From the NCBI GenBank assembly GCA_047626155.1, contig JBLHRR010000048.1, positions 1 to 32,905 on the forward strand: a stretch of 32,905 bases of DNA, given 5' to 3'. Positions 15,057-23,905 of the stretch are shown here, one piece after another. The stretch's first letter is position 1. Each line of letters begins with the position of its first letter. The position numbers were made by a program, and so were the translations under genes. Source of the DNA: CALGLS01 sp047626155. GTDB taxonomy: Bacteria > Bacteroidota > Bacteroidia > Chitinophagales > Saprospiraceae. Under the pieces are notes generated by a model that saw nothing but the letters and a program-made list of their open reading frames with translations, searched no databases and was not told where the DNA came from.

Positions 15057-16823
15057 ATGTGCGGAATATTAGGTAAAATAAATTATCATCAAGCTATAGA
15101 TAAAAAGCTGTTTAGCCAAATGCGGGATACCCTCCAGCATAGAGGCCCCGACGGCTGTGGTTCTACCTTCTTCCAATCTGACCGAATTGCATTAGGGCAT
15201 CGCCGCTTGTCTATTATCGACCTTTCGGAAACAGGCCACCAACCCATGTCCAACGAAGATGCTACGATTTGGGTTACCTGCAACGGCGAAATATATAATT
15301 ATAAAGAACTTCGAAAAACGCTAGAATTGGCCGGCCATCATTTTCACTCTCAATCAGACATGGAAGTGCTGGTACATGGCTATGAAGAATGGGGTGTGCA
15401 AATGCTGAATCGTCTTAAAGGGATGTTTGCTTTTGGGATCTGGGATGATATGAAACAAGAACTCTTTATCGCCAGAGATCGCTTCGGTATCAAACCGTTA
15501 TATTATTACCCTGGAAAGAATCAATTCCTTTTTGCCTCCGAGCTAAAAGCGATTGTGGCCGATCCGAAGGTGCCACGCGAGGTAGATCAACAGTCGATGG
15601 TTGACTATTTTAAATATAGATCCATTCCCAGCCCTCGAAGCATATGGAAAGGAATTTACAAACTTCCTCCTGCTCATTATATGTTGTTGAAGTCAGACGG
15701 TGTTGCTGTTGCAAAACCCTATTGGTCTTTAAAAACCGATCGACAACAGTTGCCCATAGAAGAGGTTGTGGATAAAGTGGATGGATTATTAGAAACTTCC
15801 ATCCGCCAGCACCTAATCGCAGATGTACCAGTGGGCCTTCTACTCAGCGGTGGTTTTGACTCCTCTTCCATTGCATCCTATTTGTCTCGTATGGGAAAAT
15901 CGGTTGATAGTTTTACCATCGGCTTTGAAGACTGGGATCTAAGCGAACATGAGTCGGCTCGGCTGGCTGCTCAAACATTTGATACCAATCATCACGAACA
16001 GTTTGTCAATTCGAGCATCTACAATAAGCTCAAGGAAGTCAGTTATTATTATGATGAGCCGCTTGGTGGGACCTCTTTTTTACCGACCTATGAGTTGGCT
16101 CGAATGGCTTCATCTAATACAAAAGTGGTGTTAGGTGGAGATGGAGGAGATGAAGTTTTTGCAGGTTATAAGTGGCATCAATCTTATCAAGAGCCTTGGT
16201 ATAAGCATCCTCGCGGAGCAGTACGAAACCTGCTAAAAGGGGAAAATACCTTGGTTGATCATTATCGACGAGCCATGAATTGGACAGGAATGGATAATGA
16301 AGAAGTAGCCAACCTTCTGGGACCGGGCTTGCAAAAGAATAGTGCTGATATTGATTTGTTTAGTATTTCGCACCCTTTAGAAAATCAACCCGTAAAATCA
16401 TTACAAATCCTGGATTATCAATACTTTTTGCCAGAAGTGGTATTGCATAAAATTGATCGGGCAAGTATGGCACATAGTCTGGAAGTCAGAGTGCCTTTTC
16501 TAGATCACGAATTGGTGGAATATATGCTCCAATTAGATGAAACAGTGTATCACAATAAAAAGACACAAAAGAAAATACTTTTTGATATAATGAAAAACCG
16601 ATTCCCAAAACCCTTGTTGAATAAAGCTAAAAAGGGCTTTGGTATGTCGCTCAATCACTTTTTTGACCGAAAACAATTTCCAACACATTGGCGATCCTCT
16701 AATATGATTATAGATGGATTGATTAATACAGATCAGGTGCAAAAATATTTAGATCAAAATGCTTTAAAAAAACTTTGGAGTATTCTTATCTTTATGTTTT
16801 GGTATGACCAATGGAAAAAATAA
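15057..16823 (+). CDS. asnB: Asparagine synthase (glutamine-hydrolysing)-like amidotransferase
   Basis: A 588-residue class II glutamine amidotransferase fused to an ATP-pyrophosphatase synthetase domain. I place the start at 15057, not 15021, because the mature enzyme needs Cys at position 2 (MCGILGK) as the glutaminase nucleophile. Glutaminase landmarks are HRGPDG (28-33), GHRRLSIIDLS, CNGEIYNY (75-82) and SDMEVLVHGY with Asp101. The synthetase domain has the PPi loop LLSGGFDSSS (262-271) and GGDGGDEVFAGY. All expected active residues are present, so it is probably functional. Paralogues in polysaccharide and natural-product clusters often amidate uronic acids or make other amides instead of asparagine. 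Its end overlaps the MBOAT-SGNH start by 13 nt, tying it to that operon. The symbol names the family only. Confidence 0.88.
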   Translation: MCGILGKINYHQAIDKKLFSQMRDTLQHRGPDGCGSTFFQSDRIALGHRRLSIIDLSETGHQPMSNEDATIWVTCNGEIYNYKELRKTLELAGHHFHSQSDMEVLVHGYEEWGVQMLNRLKGMFAFGIWDDMKQELFIARDRFGIKPLYYYPGKNQFLFASELKAIVADPKVPREVDQQSMVDYFKYRSIPSPRSIWKGIYKLPPAHYMLLKSDGVAVAKPYWSLKTDRQQLPIEEVVDKVDGLLETSIRQHLIADVPVGLLLSGGFDSSSIASYLSRMGKSVDSFTIGFEDWDLSEHESARLAAQTFDTNHHEQFVNSSIYNKLKEVSYYYDEPLGGTSFLPTYELARMASSNTKVVLGGDGGDEVFAGYKWHQSYQEPWYKHPRGAVRNLLKGENTLVDHYRRAMNWTGMDNEEVANLLGPGLQKNSADIDLFSISHPLENQPVKSLQILDYQYFLPEVVLHKIDRASMAHSLEVRVPFLDHELVEYMLQLDETVYHNKKTQKKILFDIMKNRFPKPLLNKAKKGFGMSLNHFFDRKQFPTHWRSSNMIIDGLINTDQVQKYLDQNALKKLWSILIFMFWYDQWKK

Positions 16824-19384
16824 AAGCAAACTTGGAAACGAACGTATCATCATCACTGGTCACAGTAAACATCTGGGCAAGAAAAGAGACCATCAAACCT
16901 TTTCTTCTATTGATCGTGCAACTCGCATTGGCGGGCTATGCAATCTTTCGTTTCAATATAGAGGCACATTTAGGACTCCCTAAATTAATGTTCATAGCCT
17001 TAATCGCATTTATCATAAATGCCCTTCTGCCTAAAGAAAATCGAATTTCGTTTTTCTTTTTTGCTTCTTTAATCCCCATCTATTATTTTTTTGGATGGCG
17101 TGATGGTAGCCTTTTGACGAGTATCGCAGTACTAATGATTGGTACCTGTCATCTTCCGATTGCTTTATCCCTTAGGAGATTAATTCTGGTTCTATTAGCA
17201 GGTGCTTTGGCTTTTACCAAATACTATCTGTCTGGTTACATGATGGAAAAAGGCGCTTTCCCGGAAGGCTTCTCTGCTTCTTCTCAAATGATATCGGTGT
17301 TGGCTACAATGTTTATGTTTCGAATGATCATTTACATGTATGAGTTAAAATACGAAAAGGAGTCAGCATCGGTTTGGCATCGATTGAGTTACTTCTTTAT
17401 GCTACCCAATATTTGTTTTCCTATCTTTCCGATTGTTGATTATAAGACCTTCAATAAAACTTATTACAACGAGGACGATTTGGCCATTTACCAAAAGGGA
17501 ATGAACTTAATTGCCCTTGGTATTATTCAGCTATTGGTCTATAGAGTGTTATACTACCTGACACCATCTGCTCAAGAGGTTGATGGTTTTTGGATATTGC
17601 TTCGTTATCTTTTCCTATCTTATTTAATGTTATTTCGACTCAATGGAATACTTAATATTGCAGTCGGTATTTTGCGGCTTTTTGGATTCAATCTTCCGGA
17701 CATTTTTAACTACATGTATTTAGCCAGAGGCTTTGATGATTTGTGGCGAAGAGTCAATATTTATTGGAAAGACTTTATGGTGAAAGTGGTCTATTATCCG
17801 TTGTATTTTAAATTTAAAAAGAAAGGAAAAATATTTGCTCTGGTTGTTGGAACCATCATCACCTTCGTACTTAATTGGGCTTTCCATGCTTATCAGTGGT
17901 TTTGGATATTGGGCGAATTCCCCGTTAGATTTACAGAGTTATTGGCTTGGGTTTTATTGGGATTTTTAGTACTCGTATCTATTTTAAAACAACAAGGGCA
18001 AACATCGAAAAAGAAATCTGAATCTACCGATACCTCTTTCAGAATTTATTTTAATACAGCAGTTTCAATACTTCGAACCTTTATACTCATGACTTTGATT
18101 CATAGCTTGATGCTTAGTCCTTCATTAGCATCCTGGTTGAAAACATTGAGTAATGTAAAACAAGGAAGCTTATTGGATTGGGGCATTGTATTATTTGGCG
18201 GCTTTCTGATTTTGGGAACAGGGAGCTGGTTACTGCGTTTGGTCGATCAGAAAAAACTAAACACCTTTTTTACTATTTTTAAAAAATCAAATAACGTAGC
18301 CTTTCTCAATGTTTTTCTTTTGGCGATCATCATTTTTTCCTCCTCTAGCATGCTTAATAAGACTTTGAAAGGATCTACAGGCTTTTCTACCGACGGATTT
18401 GTCAACCATCATCTGAATTTGAGTGATCAACGCAAGCAATTTAATGGCTATTATGAAGAGCTCATGTTTGCTGATAACTTTTCTTCTGTGCTTTGGCAAA
18501 TGGAGTACAAAAAACCGGTCACCTGGCTTGACGTTGCCGATTTGGAATTATTGAAAAATACAGGTTACTTATTGGAATTAGAACCATCATCAGAAACCAT
18601 ATTTAAAAAAGGAAAATTAACGACCAATCGTTGGGGGTTTAGAGATAAAGACTATACTAAAAAACGACCACCTGGCACCATGCGATTCGCAGTATTGGGA
18701 GGATCGCCTGAAATGGGAGCAGGGGTCAATGATGAAGAAGTCTTCGACCGATATCTTGAAGAAAAACTGAACCGAGAAAAAGCAACAGATTCGAGTCAGG
18801 TTGAAATATTGAACTTTGCCATTTCAGGCATGTCTGTACTTCGACATATTGAAAAACTCCGTTTGCAAGTCGTGAATTTTCAACCACAGACAATATTAGT
18901 TTTTGCGCACCATGGAGAGGATCGGCACATTCATAAGTCTATAAAATGGTTTTTAGATGGTAGCGGTTCAACCGAAAAATATAGTGTATTTTGTGATACG
19001 GTACCCTGGATAGCTCCATTCATGGAGCTCTTAGAACGTGAAGAAATTACTTATTCTCAAATTTCTACCAACCGAGAAAGATCTAAGGGTGGATGGAAAG
19101 TTGTTCAATGGGGTTATCAGGAAATTAAGGAAATATGCGACCAGAAAGGAATGAAAATGATTATGGTCTTTAACCCTGGTCTTCTGGCACGCGACAAAGC
19201 CGAATTGCCATTTCAGAGGATAGCTGCCGAGTTGAACATCCCATTCGTTGATCTTAATGGCTGCTATGATGGCTATAGTATCGAAGAGTTACAAATAGCA
19301 CCTTGGGACAATCATCCTAATGCGGTGGCTCACCAGATATTGGCTGACACCTTATACACCAAATTACTTCCTTACCTTAAATAG
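16811..19384 (+). CDS. MBOAT-SGNH fusion acyltransferase
   Basis: An 857-residue two-domain protein. Residues about 30-510 are polytopic membrane sequence. They include the MBOAT-type stretch FLSYLMLFRLNGILNIAVG, YMYLARGFDDLWRRVNIYWKDF and NWAFHAYQWFW, in which His359 takes the place of the invariant MBOAT His. After a last helix (497-512) comes a soluble domain of about 340 residues with SGNH-type blocks: FAVLGGSPEMGAGVND (Ser632, GGS instead of GDS) and PWDNHPNAVAHQI (Asp833, His835). An Asn equivalent is not obvious; AHHGED at 699-704 is the best candidate region. The fusion would place transfer across the membrane and periplasmic acyl handling in one chain, doing the job of the separate pair at 5202 and 6893. 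It starts inside the end of the amidotransferase gene (13-nt overlap) and ends 15 nt before the next gene. Confidence 0.8.
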   Translation: MEKIKANLETNVSSSLVTVNIWARKETIKPFLLLIVQLALAGYAIFRFNIEAHLGLPKLMFIALIAFIINALLPKENRISFFFFASLIPIYYFFGWRDGSLLTSIAVLMIGTCHLPIALSLRRLILVLLAGALAFTKYYLSGYMMEKGAFPEGFSASSQMISVLATMFMFRMIIYMYELKYEKESASVWHRLSYFFMLPNICFPIFPIVDYKTFNKTYYNEDDLAIYQKGMNLIALGIIQLLVYRVLYYLTPSAQEVDGFWILLRYLFLSYLMLFRLNGILNIAVGILRLFGFNLPDIFNYMYLARGFDDLWRRVNIYWKDFMVKVVYYPLYFKFKKKGKIFALVVGTIITFVLNWAFHAYQWFWILGEFPVRFTELLAWVLLGFLVLVSILKQQGQTSKKKSESTDTSFRIYFNTAVSILRTFILMTLIHSLMLSPSLASWLKTLSNVKQGSLLDWGIVLFGGFLILGTGSWLLRLVDQKKLNTFFTIFKKSNNVAFLNVFLLAIIIFSSSSMLNKTLKGSTGFSTDGFVNHHLNLSDQRKQFNGYYEELMFADNFSSVLWQMEYKKPVTWLDVADLELLKNTGYLLELEPSSETIFKKGKLTTNRWGFRDKDYTKKRPPGTMRFAVLGGSPEMGAGVNDEEVFDRYLEEKLNREKATDSSQVEILNFAISGMSVLRHIEKLRLQVVNFQPQTILVFAHHGEDRHIHKSIKWFLDGSGSTEKYSVFCDTVPWIAPFMELLEREEITYSQISTNRERSKGGWKVVQWGYQEIKEICDQKGMKMIMVFNPGLLARDKAELPFQRIAAELNIPFVDLNGCYDGYSIEELQIAPWDNHPNAVAHQILADTLYTKLLPYLK

Positions 19385-19399
19385 ATAGTATTTTTATTT

Positions 19400-20902
19400 A
19401 TGCTAAATTTAGAAGCAGAACAAATTCAATCTATTCGCGAAGAACTTTACCTAGGTAAAGGCTATGTTGTACTTCGTGCTGTTGTGCCTCCAAATACGAT
19501 CACCCATCTGCAACGTTTTTGGAAAAATGAGAAAAGATGGTCCTATCAAAAAGGCTTTAATAAATATCGAGATATCGGTTTTCAATGTCCTGATATTTCT
19601 ATGAAAAATAAAGATCAGATTATCCATTATAATTTTTTCTGGAATAAGCCAAGAGAAGAAGCAACCTATAACTTGGCCTGGCAATTACAATCTTTAAGAA
19701 ATAGAATAGAAGGCCAACCAATCGATTGGGGGTATTTACCACATTACTATACACCGGGCGAACAGAAACACCTCCGCTATACAAGCTCTTATCGCGTCGT
19801 ATGTACCCATCAAGGTGTAGCAGTACCACTTCATAGTGATTGGAGTTTGGATCATGCAAAAATACAAGTGAGCTTGATGCTTTCTTCATATGGAGAAGAT
19901 TATACGGAAGGCGGTATGCTGATCAATGATCAGTTTAGAAATGGCCAGCCAGTTAATGTTTCCAAAAAAGAAAACCTCCAGGCGGGTGATTTGCTTTTGT
20001 TTCGTTATGCACACACGCATGGTGTAGCACCTGTAAAATCTAAACCAAACGGAAAAGGATTTGATCGAATGCTAATGCCGTTGGAAGTCGTAGACACACG
20101 CGACAGTTCGTCTTGGTTTGTCATGAAGAAAAAAATAAGCATGTATGGTATTCGACTCCAATCTAGACTAACAGGAAAGAAGCCAAATTTTGCTAAAAAA
20201 TTAACCACGAATAAGCAGCTGGTTAGAGTGCAAGGAGAGGCATTGTATTATGATAATGAAGTTGCGCGCATGATGAAGATCGCTATACAAGAGGGCTTAT
20301 CTCCAACGCATGTTTACCTTTATCGCGGATTGTGGGGGCGCTTTAAAATGTTTCAGGACTGGCAAATGAAAGCATTAAAAGAAATTGGATTAAAACCAGA
20401 ACATCACTTTCTCGATGTGGGATGTGGAATTCTCCGATTGGGAATACCCCTCATACAATATCTTGATACAGACCGATATTGTGGGATGGATCCAATAGAG
20501 GAATATATAAAAGTGGCTAAGCGATATATGAGTGAATTAGTACAAACGGATAAAGCATTTCATCTGATTACTGATTGGAACTTTGGATTTAAAAAATTTG
20601 AACGTCAGTTTGATTATGCAATGGCCCAGTCTGTGTTTACTCACCTTTCTTATTCACAAATTGAAGATTGCTTCATAGCGCTTAAAAAGGTCATGAAACC
20701 AGGAGGGAAATTCTTATTTACGGTCTTACTAAATAAACAGAAAGAGCAAGATTTTTTGTATATTGGAAATCAGCCCATAACTAAATCGAGCCACTCGGGA
20801 ATAGGTTTTTATACCCGCTTGGCTAAAAAATACGATTTTAAGATCAGTCACCAATCTAAGGCTGCACATCCTTCGCAAGATGTAATATTAGCTACTTTCT
20901 AA
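19400..20902 (+). CDS. Fe(II)/2-oxoglutarate dioxygenase (PhyH-like)-methyltransferase fusion
   Basis: A 500-residue fusion. Residues 1-240 look like a phytanoyl-CoA-hydroxylase-type dioxygenase: VPLHSDWSLDHAKIQVSLML gives the facial-triad HxD (His145, Asp147), GDLLLFRYAHTHGVAPV the distal His207, and GFDRMLMPLEVV the 2-oxoglutarate-binding Arg223. Residues 320-500 are a class I SAM methyltransferase with motif I FLDVGCGILRLG (337-348), YCGMDP and VMKPGGKFLFTVLL. The linker 240-320 is basic. The methyltransferase half is closely similar to the stand-alone enzyme at 10457. Hydroxylation followed by O-methylation of the same carbon is the simplest reading. No Shine-Dalgarno; the ATG is 15 nt after the MBOAT-SGNH stop. 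Confidence 0.78.
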   Translation: MLNLEAEQIQSIREELYLGKGYVVLRAVVPPNTITHLQRFWKNEKRWSYQKGFNKYRDIGFQCPDISMKNKDQIIHYNFFWNKPREEATYNLAWQLQSLRNRIEGQPIDWGYLPHYYTPGEQKHLRYTSSYRVVCTHQGVAVPLHSDWSLDHAKIQVSLMLSSYGEDYTEGGMLINDQFRNGQPVNVSKKENLQAGDLLLFRYAHTHGVAPVKSKPNGKGFDRMLMPLEVVDTRDSSSWFVMKKKISMYGIRLQSRLTGKKPNFAKKLTTNKQLVRVQGEALYYDNEVARMMKIAIQEGLSPTHVYLYRGLWGRFKMFQDWQMKALKEIGLKPEHHFLDVGCGILRLGIPLIQYLDTDRYCGMDPIEEYIKVAKRYMSELVQTDKAFHLITDWNFGFKKFERQFDYAMAQSVFTHLSYSQIEDCFIALKKVMKPGGKFLFTVLLNKQKEQDFLYIGNQPITKSSHSGIGFYTRLAKKYDFKISHQSKAAHPSQDVILATF

Positions 20903-20918
20903 TTTCCACAATTTCCAT

Positions 20919-20937
20919 AAACAATAAATTTGTTTTT
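20919..20937 (+). promoter_or_regulatory. AT-rich element: -7 box or weak terminator
   Basis: AAACAA (20919-20924), loop TAAAT, TTGTTT (20930-20935) forms an AT-rich 6-bp hairpin followed by two more T, which could be a weak terminator for the preceding operon. The same bases hold TAAATTTG (20925-20932), a perfect TAnnTTTG -7 box that could start the radical-SAM/pyrrole operon with a leader of about 60 nt. No -33 box is obvious. The 98-nt gap is the largest between 15057 and 28958, which supports a transcription boundary. Confidence 0.35.
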
Positions 20938-21000
20938 ATAGATCTATTGATAAAGTAAAAAAGGCTAATTTTTGACCTCAATAAGTTAGATACAACACAG

Positions 21001-23064
21001 ATGAAGATGAAAAAAATTTTAATGCTGGATTTGAAATCCTATTATCCATCTCCTCCATACCAACTTGGGCTATTGGTCGCCTATGCCTGTACTGATGCCG
21101 CAGTGAAATCTAATATTGAATTTACCTTTTCTGAACATCACCGCGAATCAGTAGCTAGTGAAGTTGCGGATGCTATTTTAGAGGCAAAGGCTGACCTTGT
21201 AGCTATTTCGGATTATGCCTGGAACCATAAAAAGATTTGTGATACGCTTAATATATTGAAAGCCACCAACAATCAATTACCACTTATTTTATTAGGTGGA
21301 CCCAATTGTTCAGGTAAACTAGGTGATGAAATATTGTCAGAATACCCAATGGTCTCTGCGCTGGTGGATGGTGAAGGGGAACCTGCTTTTTTAGATATTT
21401 GTCAGGCGCTGGTAACACAACCTGATCAAAACCCCTTTGCCGAATCCCGGAATTGTGTTGTACGCGGAAAGGATGGAGAGGTACTTAGGGAAAACATTGG
21501 ACACAGAATAGGTGCGCTCGAAGAAATTCCGTCTCCTTATCTTACAGGGATTATTCCTCCCGGACCTTCTCCTATATTTTATGAAACTAACCGAGGATGT
21601 CCATATCGCTGCTCTTTCTGTTATTGGGGTAATGGAAACTCAAAGGTTTATCGCATGTCCGTAGAGCGAGTAAAAGAAGAAATGGAGTTTTTTGCAAAAA
21701 ATAAAGTACGAGCATTTTGGCTTGCTGATGCCAACTTTGGCATCTTTCCTTCTGATGCCGATATTGCAAAAGCAATGGTTGAGATCAATGTCAAATATGG
21801 CTATCCTTTTCGGTCGGTTGGCGTCAATTGGGCCAAAAACAGTAGTGATCGAATCCTGGAAATTGCCGAAATATTTCACAAGGGTAAAATGAGTTGCTCT
21901 ACAACAATTGCCTTGCAAACAGTAACAGCAAAAGCAGAGGAATTCTCCAAACGATATTCCATGTCGCCGGTGAAATTCATGAACTTACTACGTAACGCTC
22001 ATCAAAAAGATATCGACACCTATACGGATATCATTATCGGCCTGCCGGGAGAATCACTCGACGATTTTATCAAAGGATTAGATACGGTGACCACCACTTC
22101 TGTGCCTTCTGTAAAAATTCATCAGTTGGTCTTGATACCTGGTACTGCCTTTTTTGATAACAAGAAAGAATTAGGTCTGAAAACTAATCCGTCTATTGAT
22201 ATAGAAATGGAAGCAGGAGAAAAATCTGATTATTATGATTGTACCGTGATTAGCCATCCCTTGATGTCTACTACAGAAATGGTGCGGGCTCGGTATATGA
22301 TGGGTATCGTCCACCTGATGCACAATCACAATGTCGGACAAGTAGTCAATCATTTTCTCAGCAAATATGGTATTTCACAAAAAGATGTTTTTCTATTCAT
22401 GGAAGGATTGTTAGTCGGCAAATTAGCTTCTTTTAATGAAGAAAAGCATGCGACCCTTTTAACAGAATTCCGAACATTGTTTGACTATTATACCCATAAG
22501 TTTGGAGTGGATGACAACCAATATATTATGGCACTTAGTTTTAAGATTTGGTTTAGGACAGAGGCCTCGGGACTGAGAGTTAATAATGAACCACAACTAC
22601 GAGCTTTCATGCAAGATTTTTATACAGCCCTTTGTTTGAAACATAATTGTTGTGATACGCACGAAGAAAGAAAACTATTGGAAGCGATCATCAATTACAA
22701 TATGATGATTTCGCCCAAGCCTACCTGGCGTCCGGAACCTCAATATGATTTTGATTACAACGTACATCAGATTTGGAAAGATATACAGGAGGTCATTCTA
22801 AATACGACGGATCTACTTTCCTCGGATAAAAAATCCAAATCGGAAAAAGAAAATTCATGGCAGGAACTCCCTGTCCTAATCAGAGAAAGGGTAAAGACAT
22901 TATTGTCTGATGATTACTTACAGTCGCAAAAGGTACCTACAACGCTACGACTGAAAAACCCCTGGGGAATTCCACCATCTATGAAGAATATAGATTGGTT
23001 GGTCAATAGTAGAAGTAAACATTGTATCGTAGAATCAAGTGAAATTAGCCGAGTCGAAGTATGA
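21001..23064 (+). CDS. B12-binding radical SAM protein
   Basis: A 687-residue enzyme. Residues 1-140 form a cobalamin-binding-like Rossmann domain (ILMLDLKSYYPSPPYQLGLL, then LILLGGPNCSG and VDGEGEP). It lacks the DxHxxG cobalt-ligand motif, as many members do. The radical SAM core follows: TNRGCPYRCSFCYWG with Cys200, Cys204 and Cys207 for the 4Fe-4S cluster, then LADANFG and IIIGLPGESLDDFIKG. The last 250 residues are a family-specific extension. Such enzymes often methylate unactivated carbons. The clorobiocin enzyme CloN6, a B12/radical SAM C-methyltransferase of a pyrrole-2-carboxyl group, is a useful precedent because a pyrrole-forming set lies directly downstream; whether this protein is its functional counterpart is inference. 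Met3 (21007) is an alternative start. An ATGA overlap joins it to the sulfotransferase. Confidence 0.85.
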   Translation: MKMKKILMLDLKSYYPSPPYQLGLLVAYACTDAAVKSNIEFTFSEHHRESVASEVADAILEAKADLVAISDYAWNHKKICDTLNILKATNNQLPLILLGGPNCSGKLGDEILSEYPMVSALVDGEGEPAFLDICQALVTQPDQNPFAESRNCVVRGKDGEVLRENIGHRIGALEEIPSPYLTGIIPPGPSPIFYETNRGCPYRCSFCYWGNGNSKVYRMSVERVKEEMEFFAKNKVRAFWLADANFGIFPSDADIAKAMVEINVKYGYPFRSVGVNWAKNSSDRILEIAEIFHKGKMSCSTTIALQTVTAKAEEFSKRYSMSPVKFMNLLRNAHQKDIDTYTDIIIGLPGESLDDFIKGLDTVTTTSVPSVKIHQLVLIPGTAFFDNKKELGLKTNPSIDIEMEAGEKSDYYDCTVISHPLMSTTEMVRARYMMGIVHLMHNHNVGQVVNHFLSKYGISQKDVFLFMEGLLVGKLASFNEEKHATLLTEFRTLFDYYTHKFGVDDNQYIMALSFKIWFRTEASGLRVNNEPQLRAFMQDFYTALCLKHNCCDTHEERKLLEAIINYNMMISPKPTWRPEPQYDFDYNVHQIWKDIQEVILNTTDLLSSDKKSKSEKENSWQELPVLIRERVKTLLSDDYLQSQKVPTTLRLKNPWGIPPSMKNIDWLVNSRSKHCIVESSEISRVEV

Positions 23065-23891
23065 GAAGCTTATTTAAAAAAGGTTTAAACCGACTTGGAT
23101 TCAGTAGAAGGAATGAAGTCCATATTGTTTCTTTCCCCAAATCAGGAAGAACCTGGCTCAGCATTATGGTGGGAGAATACTTTAAACGTAAACACCAACT
23201 AGATGTAGTTGATGTTTTAGAAACACATTTGTATACCAATAAAATCCCCAATATACCTACGGTTCATTTCAGTCATGGTGAAGATCGGACACTTTGGAAA
23301 ACACCCGCTGAATTGGAAACAGATAAGTCAAAATTTAAAGGCACAAAGGTGCTACTCCTGGTGCGAGATCCCAGGGATATTATTGTGTCAGCTTATTTTC
23401 AAAAAACCAAAAGACATCAACTCGTTTCGAAAGAACGACAAGAGAAGTTAAATAAACCCGTCTTTGAAGGCAGTCTCCAATCGTTTGTATATGATGAGCA
23501 TGGCGGAATTGATACTTTGATTGCTTACTACAATCATTGGATAAATAGTAGGAAAGTCCCTGATACTTTCGAAATGTTGAAATATGAAACTTTGCGAAAG
23601 GATACCTTTCAGAGTTTTGAAAAAGTCTTGAATCTCATTGGAATAGAATCTCCGGACAAAACATTAATGCGAGAAATAATAGAATTCACAGATTTTGAAA
23701 ACCTGAAAAAATTAGAAAAGCAAAATCATTATAGTACCTTCAAGTTAGCACCTGTTGATCACACTGATGCAGAATCTTATAAAGTCAGAAAAGGTAAAGT
23801 AGGTGGCTACCTAGATTACCTTGACAAAAAGGAAATAGATTATTTAAATCAAAAAATTAAAAACGACCTATCTCCTTTGATAGGATATTGA
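23061..23891 (+). CDS. Sulfotransferase (4 of 4, classical PF00685 type)
   Basis: A 276-residue sulfotransferase and the most canonical of the four. It has IVSFPKSGRTWLSIMV (22-37) as 5'-PSB loop, LLLVRDPRDIIVSAYF (98-113; Arg102, Ser110) as 3'-PB block, and RKGKVGGYLDYL near the C-terminus, matching the RKGxxGdW PAPS-binding loop of cytosolic sulfotransferases. VHFSHGED (68-75) may supply the catalytic His. It would sulfate a small-molecule hydroxyl, phenol or amine, or a sugar. It starts in an ATGA overlap with the radical SAM gene and stops 14 nt before the carrier protein ATG, so it is embedded in the pyrrole operon, unlike the other three sulfotransferases, which sit with the glycosyltransferases. 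Confidence 0.9.
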   Translation: MRSLFKKGLNRLGFSRRNEVHIVSFPKSGRTWLSIMVGEYFKRKHQLDVVDVLETHLYTNKIPNIPTVHFSHGEDRTLWKTPAELETDKSKFKGTKVLLLVRDPRDIIVSAYFQKTKRHQLVSKERQEKLNKPVFEGSLQSFVYDEHGGIDTLIAYYNHWINSRKVPDTFEMLKYETLRKDTFQSFEKVLNLIGIESPDKTLMREIIEFTDFENLKKLEKQNHYSTFKLAPVDHTDAESYKVRKGKVGGYLDYLDKKEIDYLNQKIKNDLSPLIGY

Positions 23892-23905
23892 ATAAATTAT
23901 ATACG

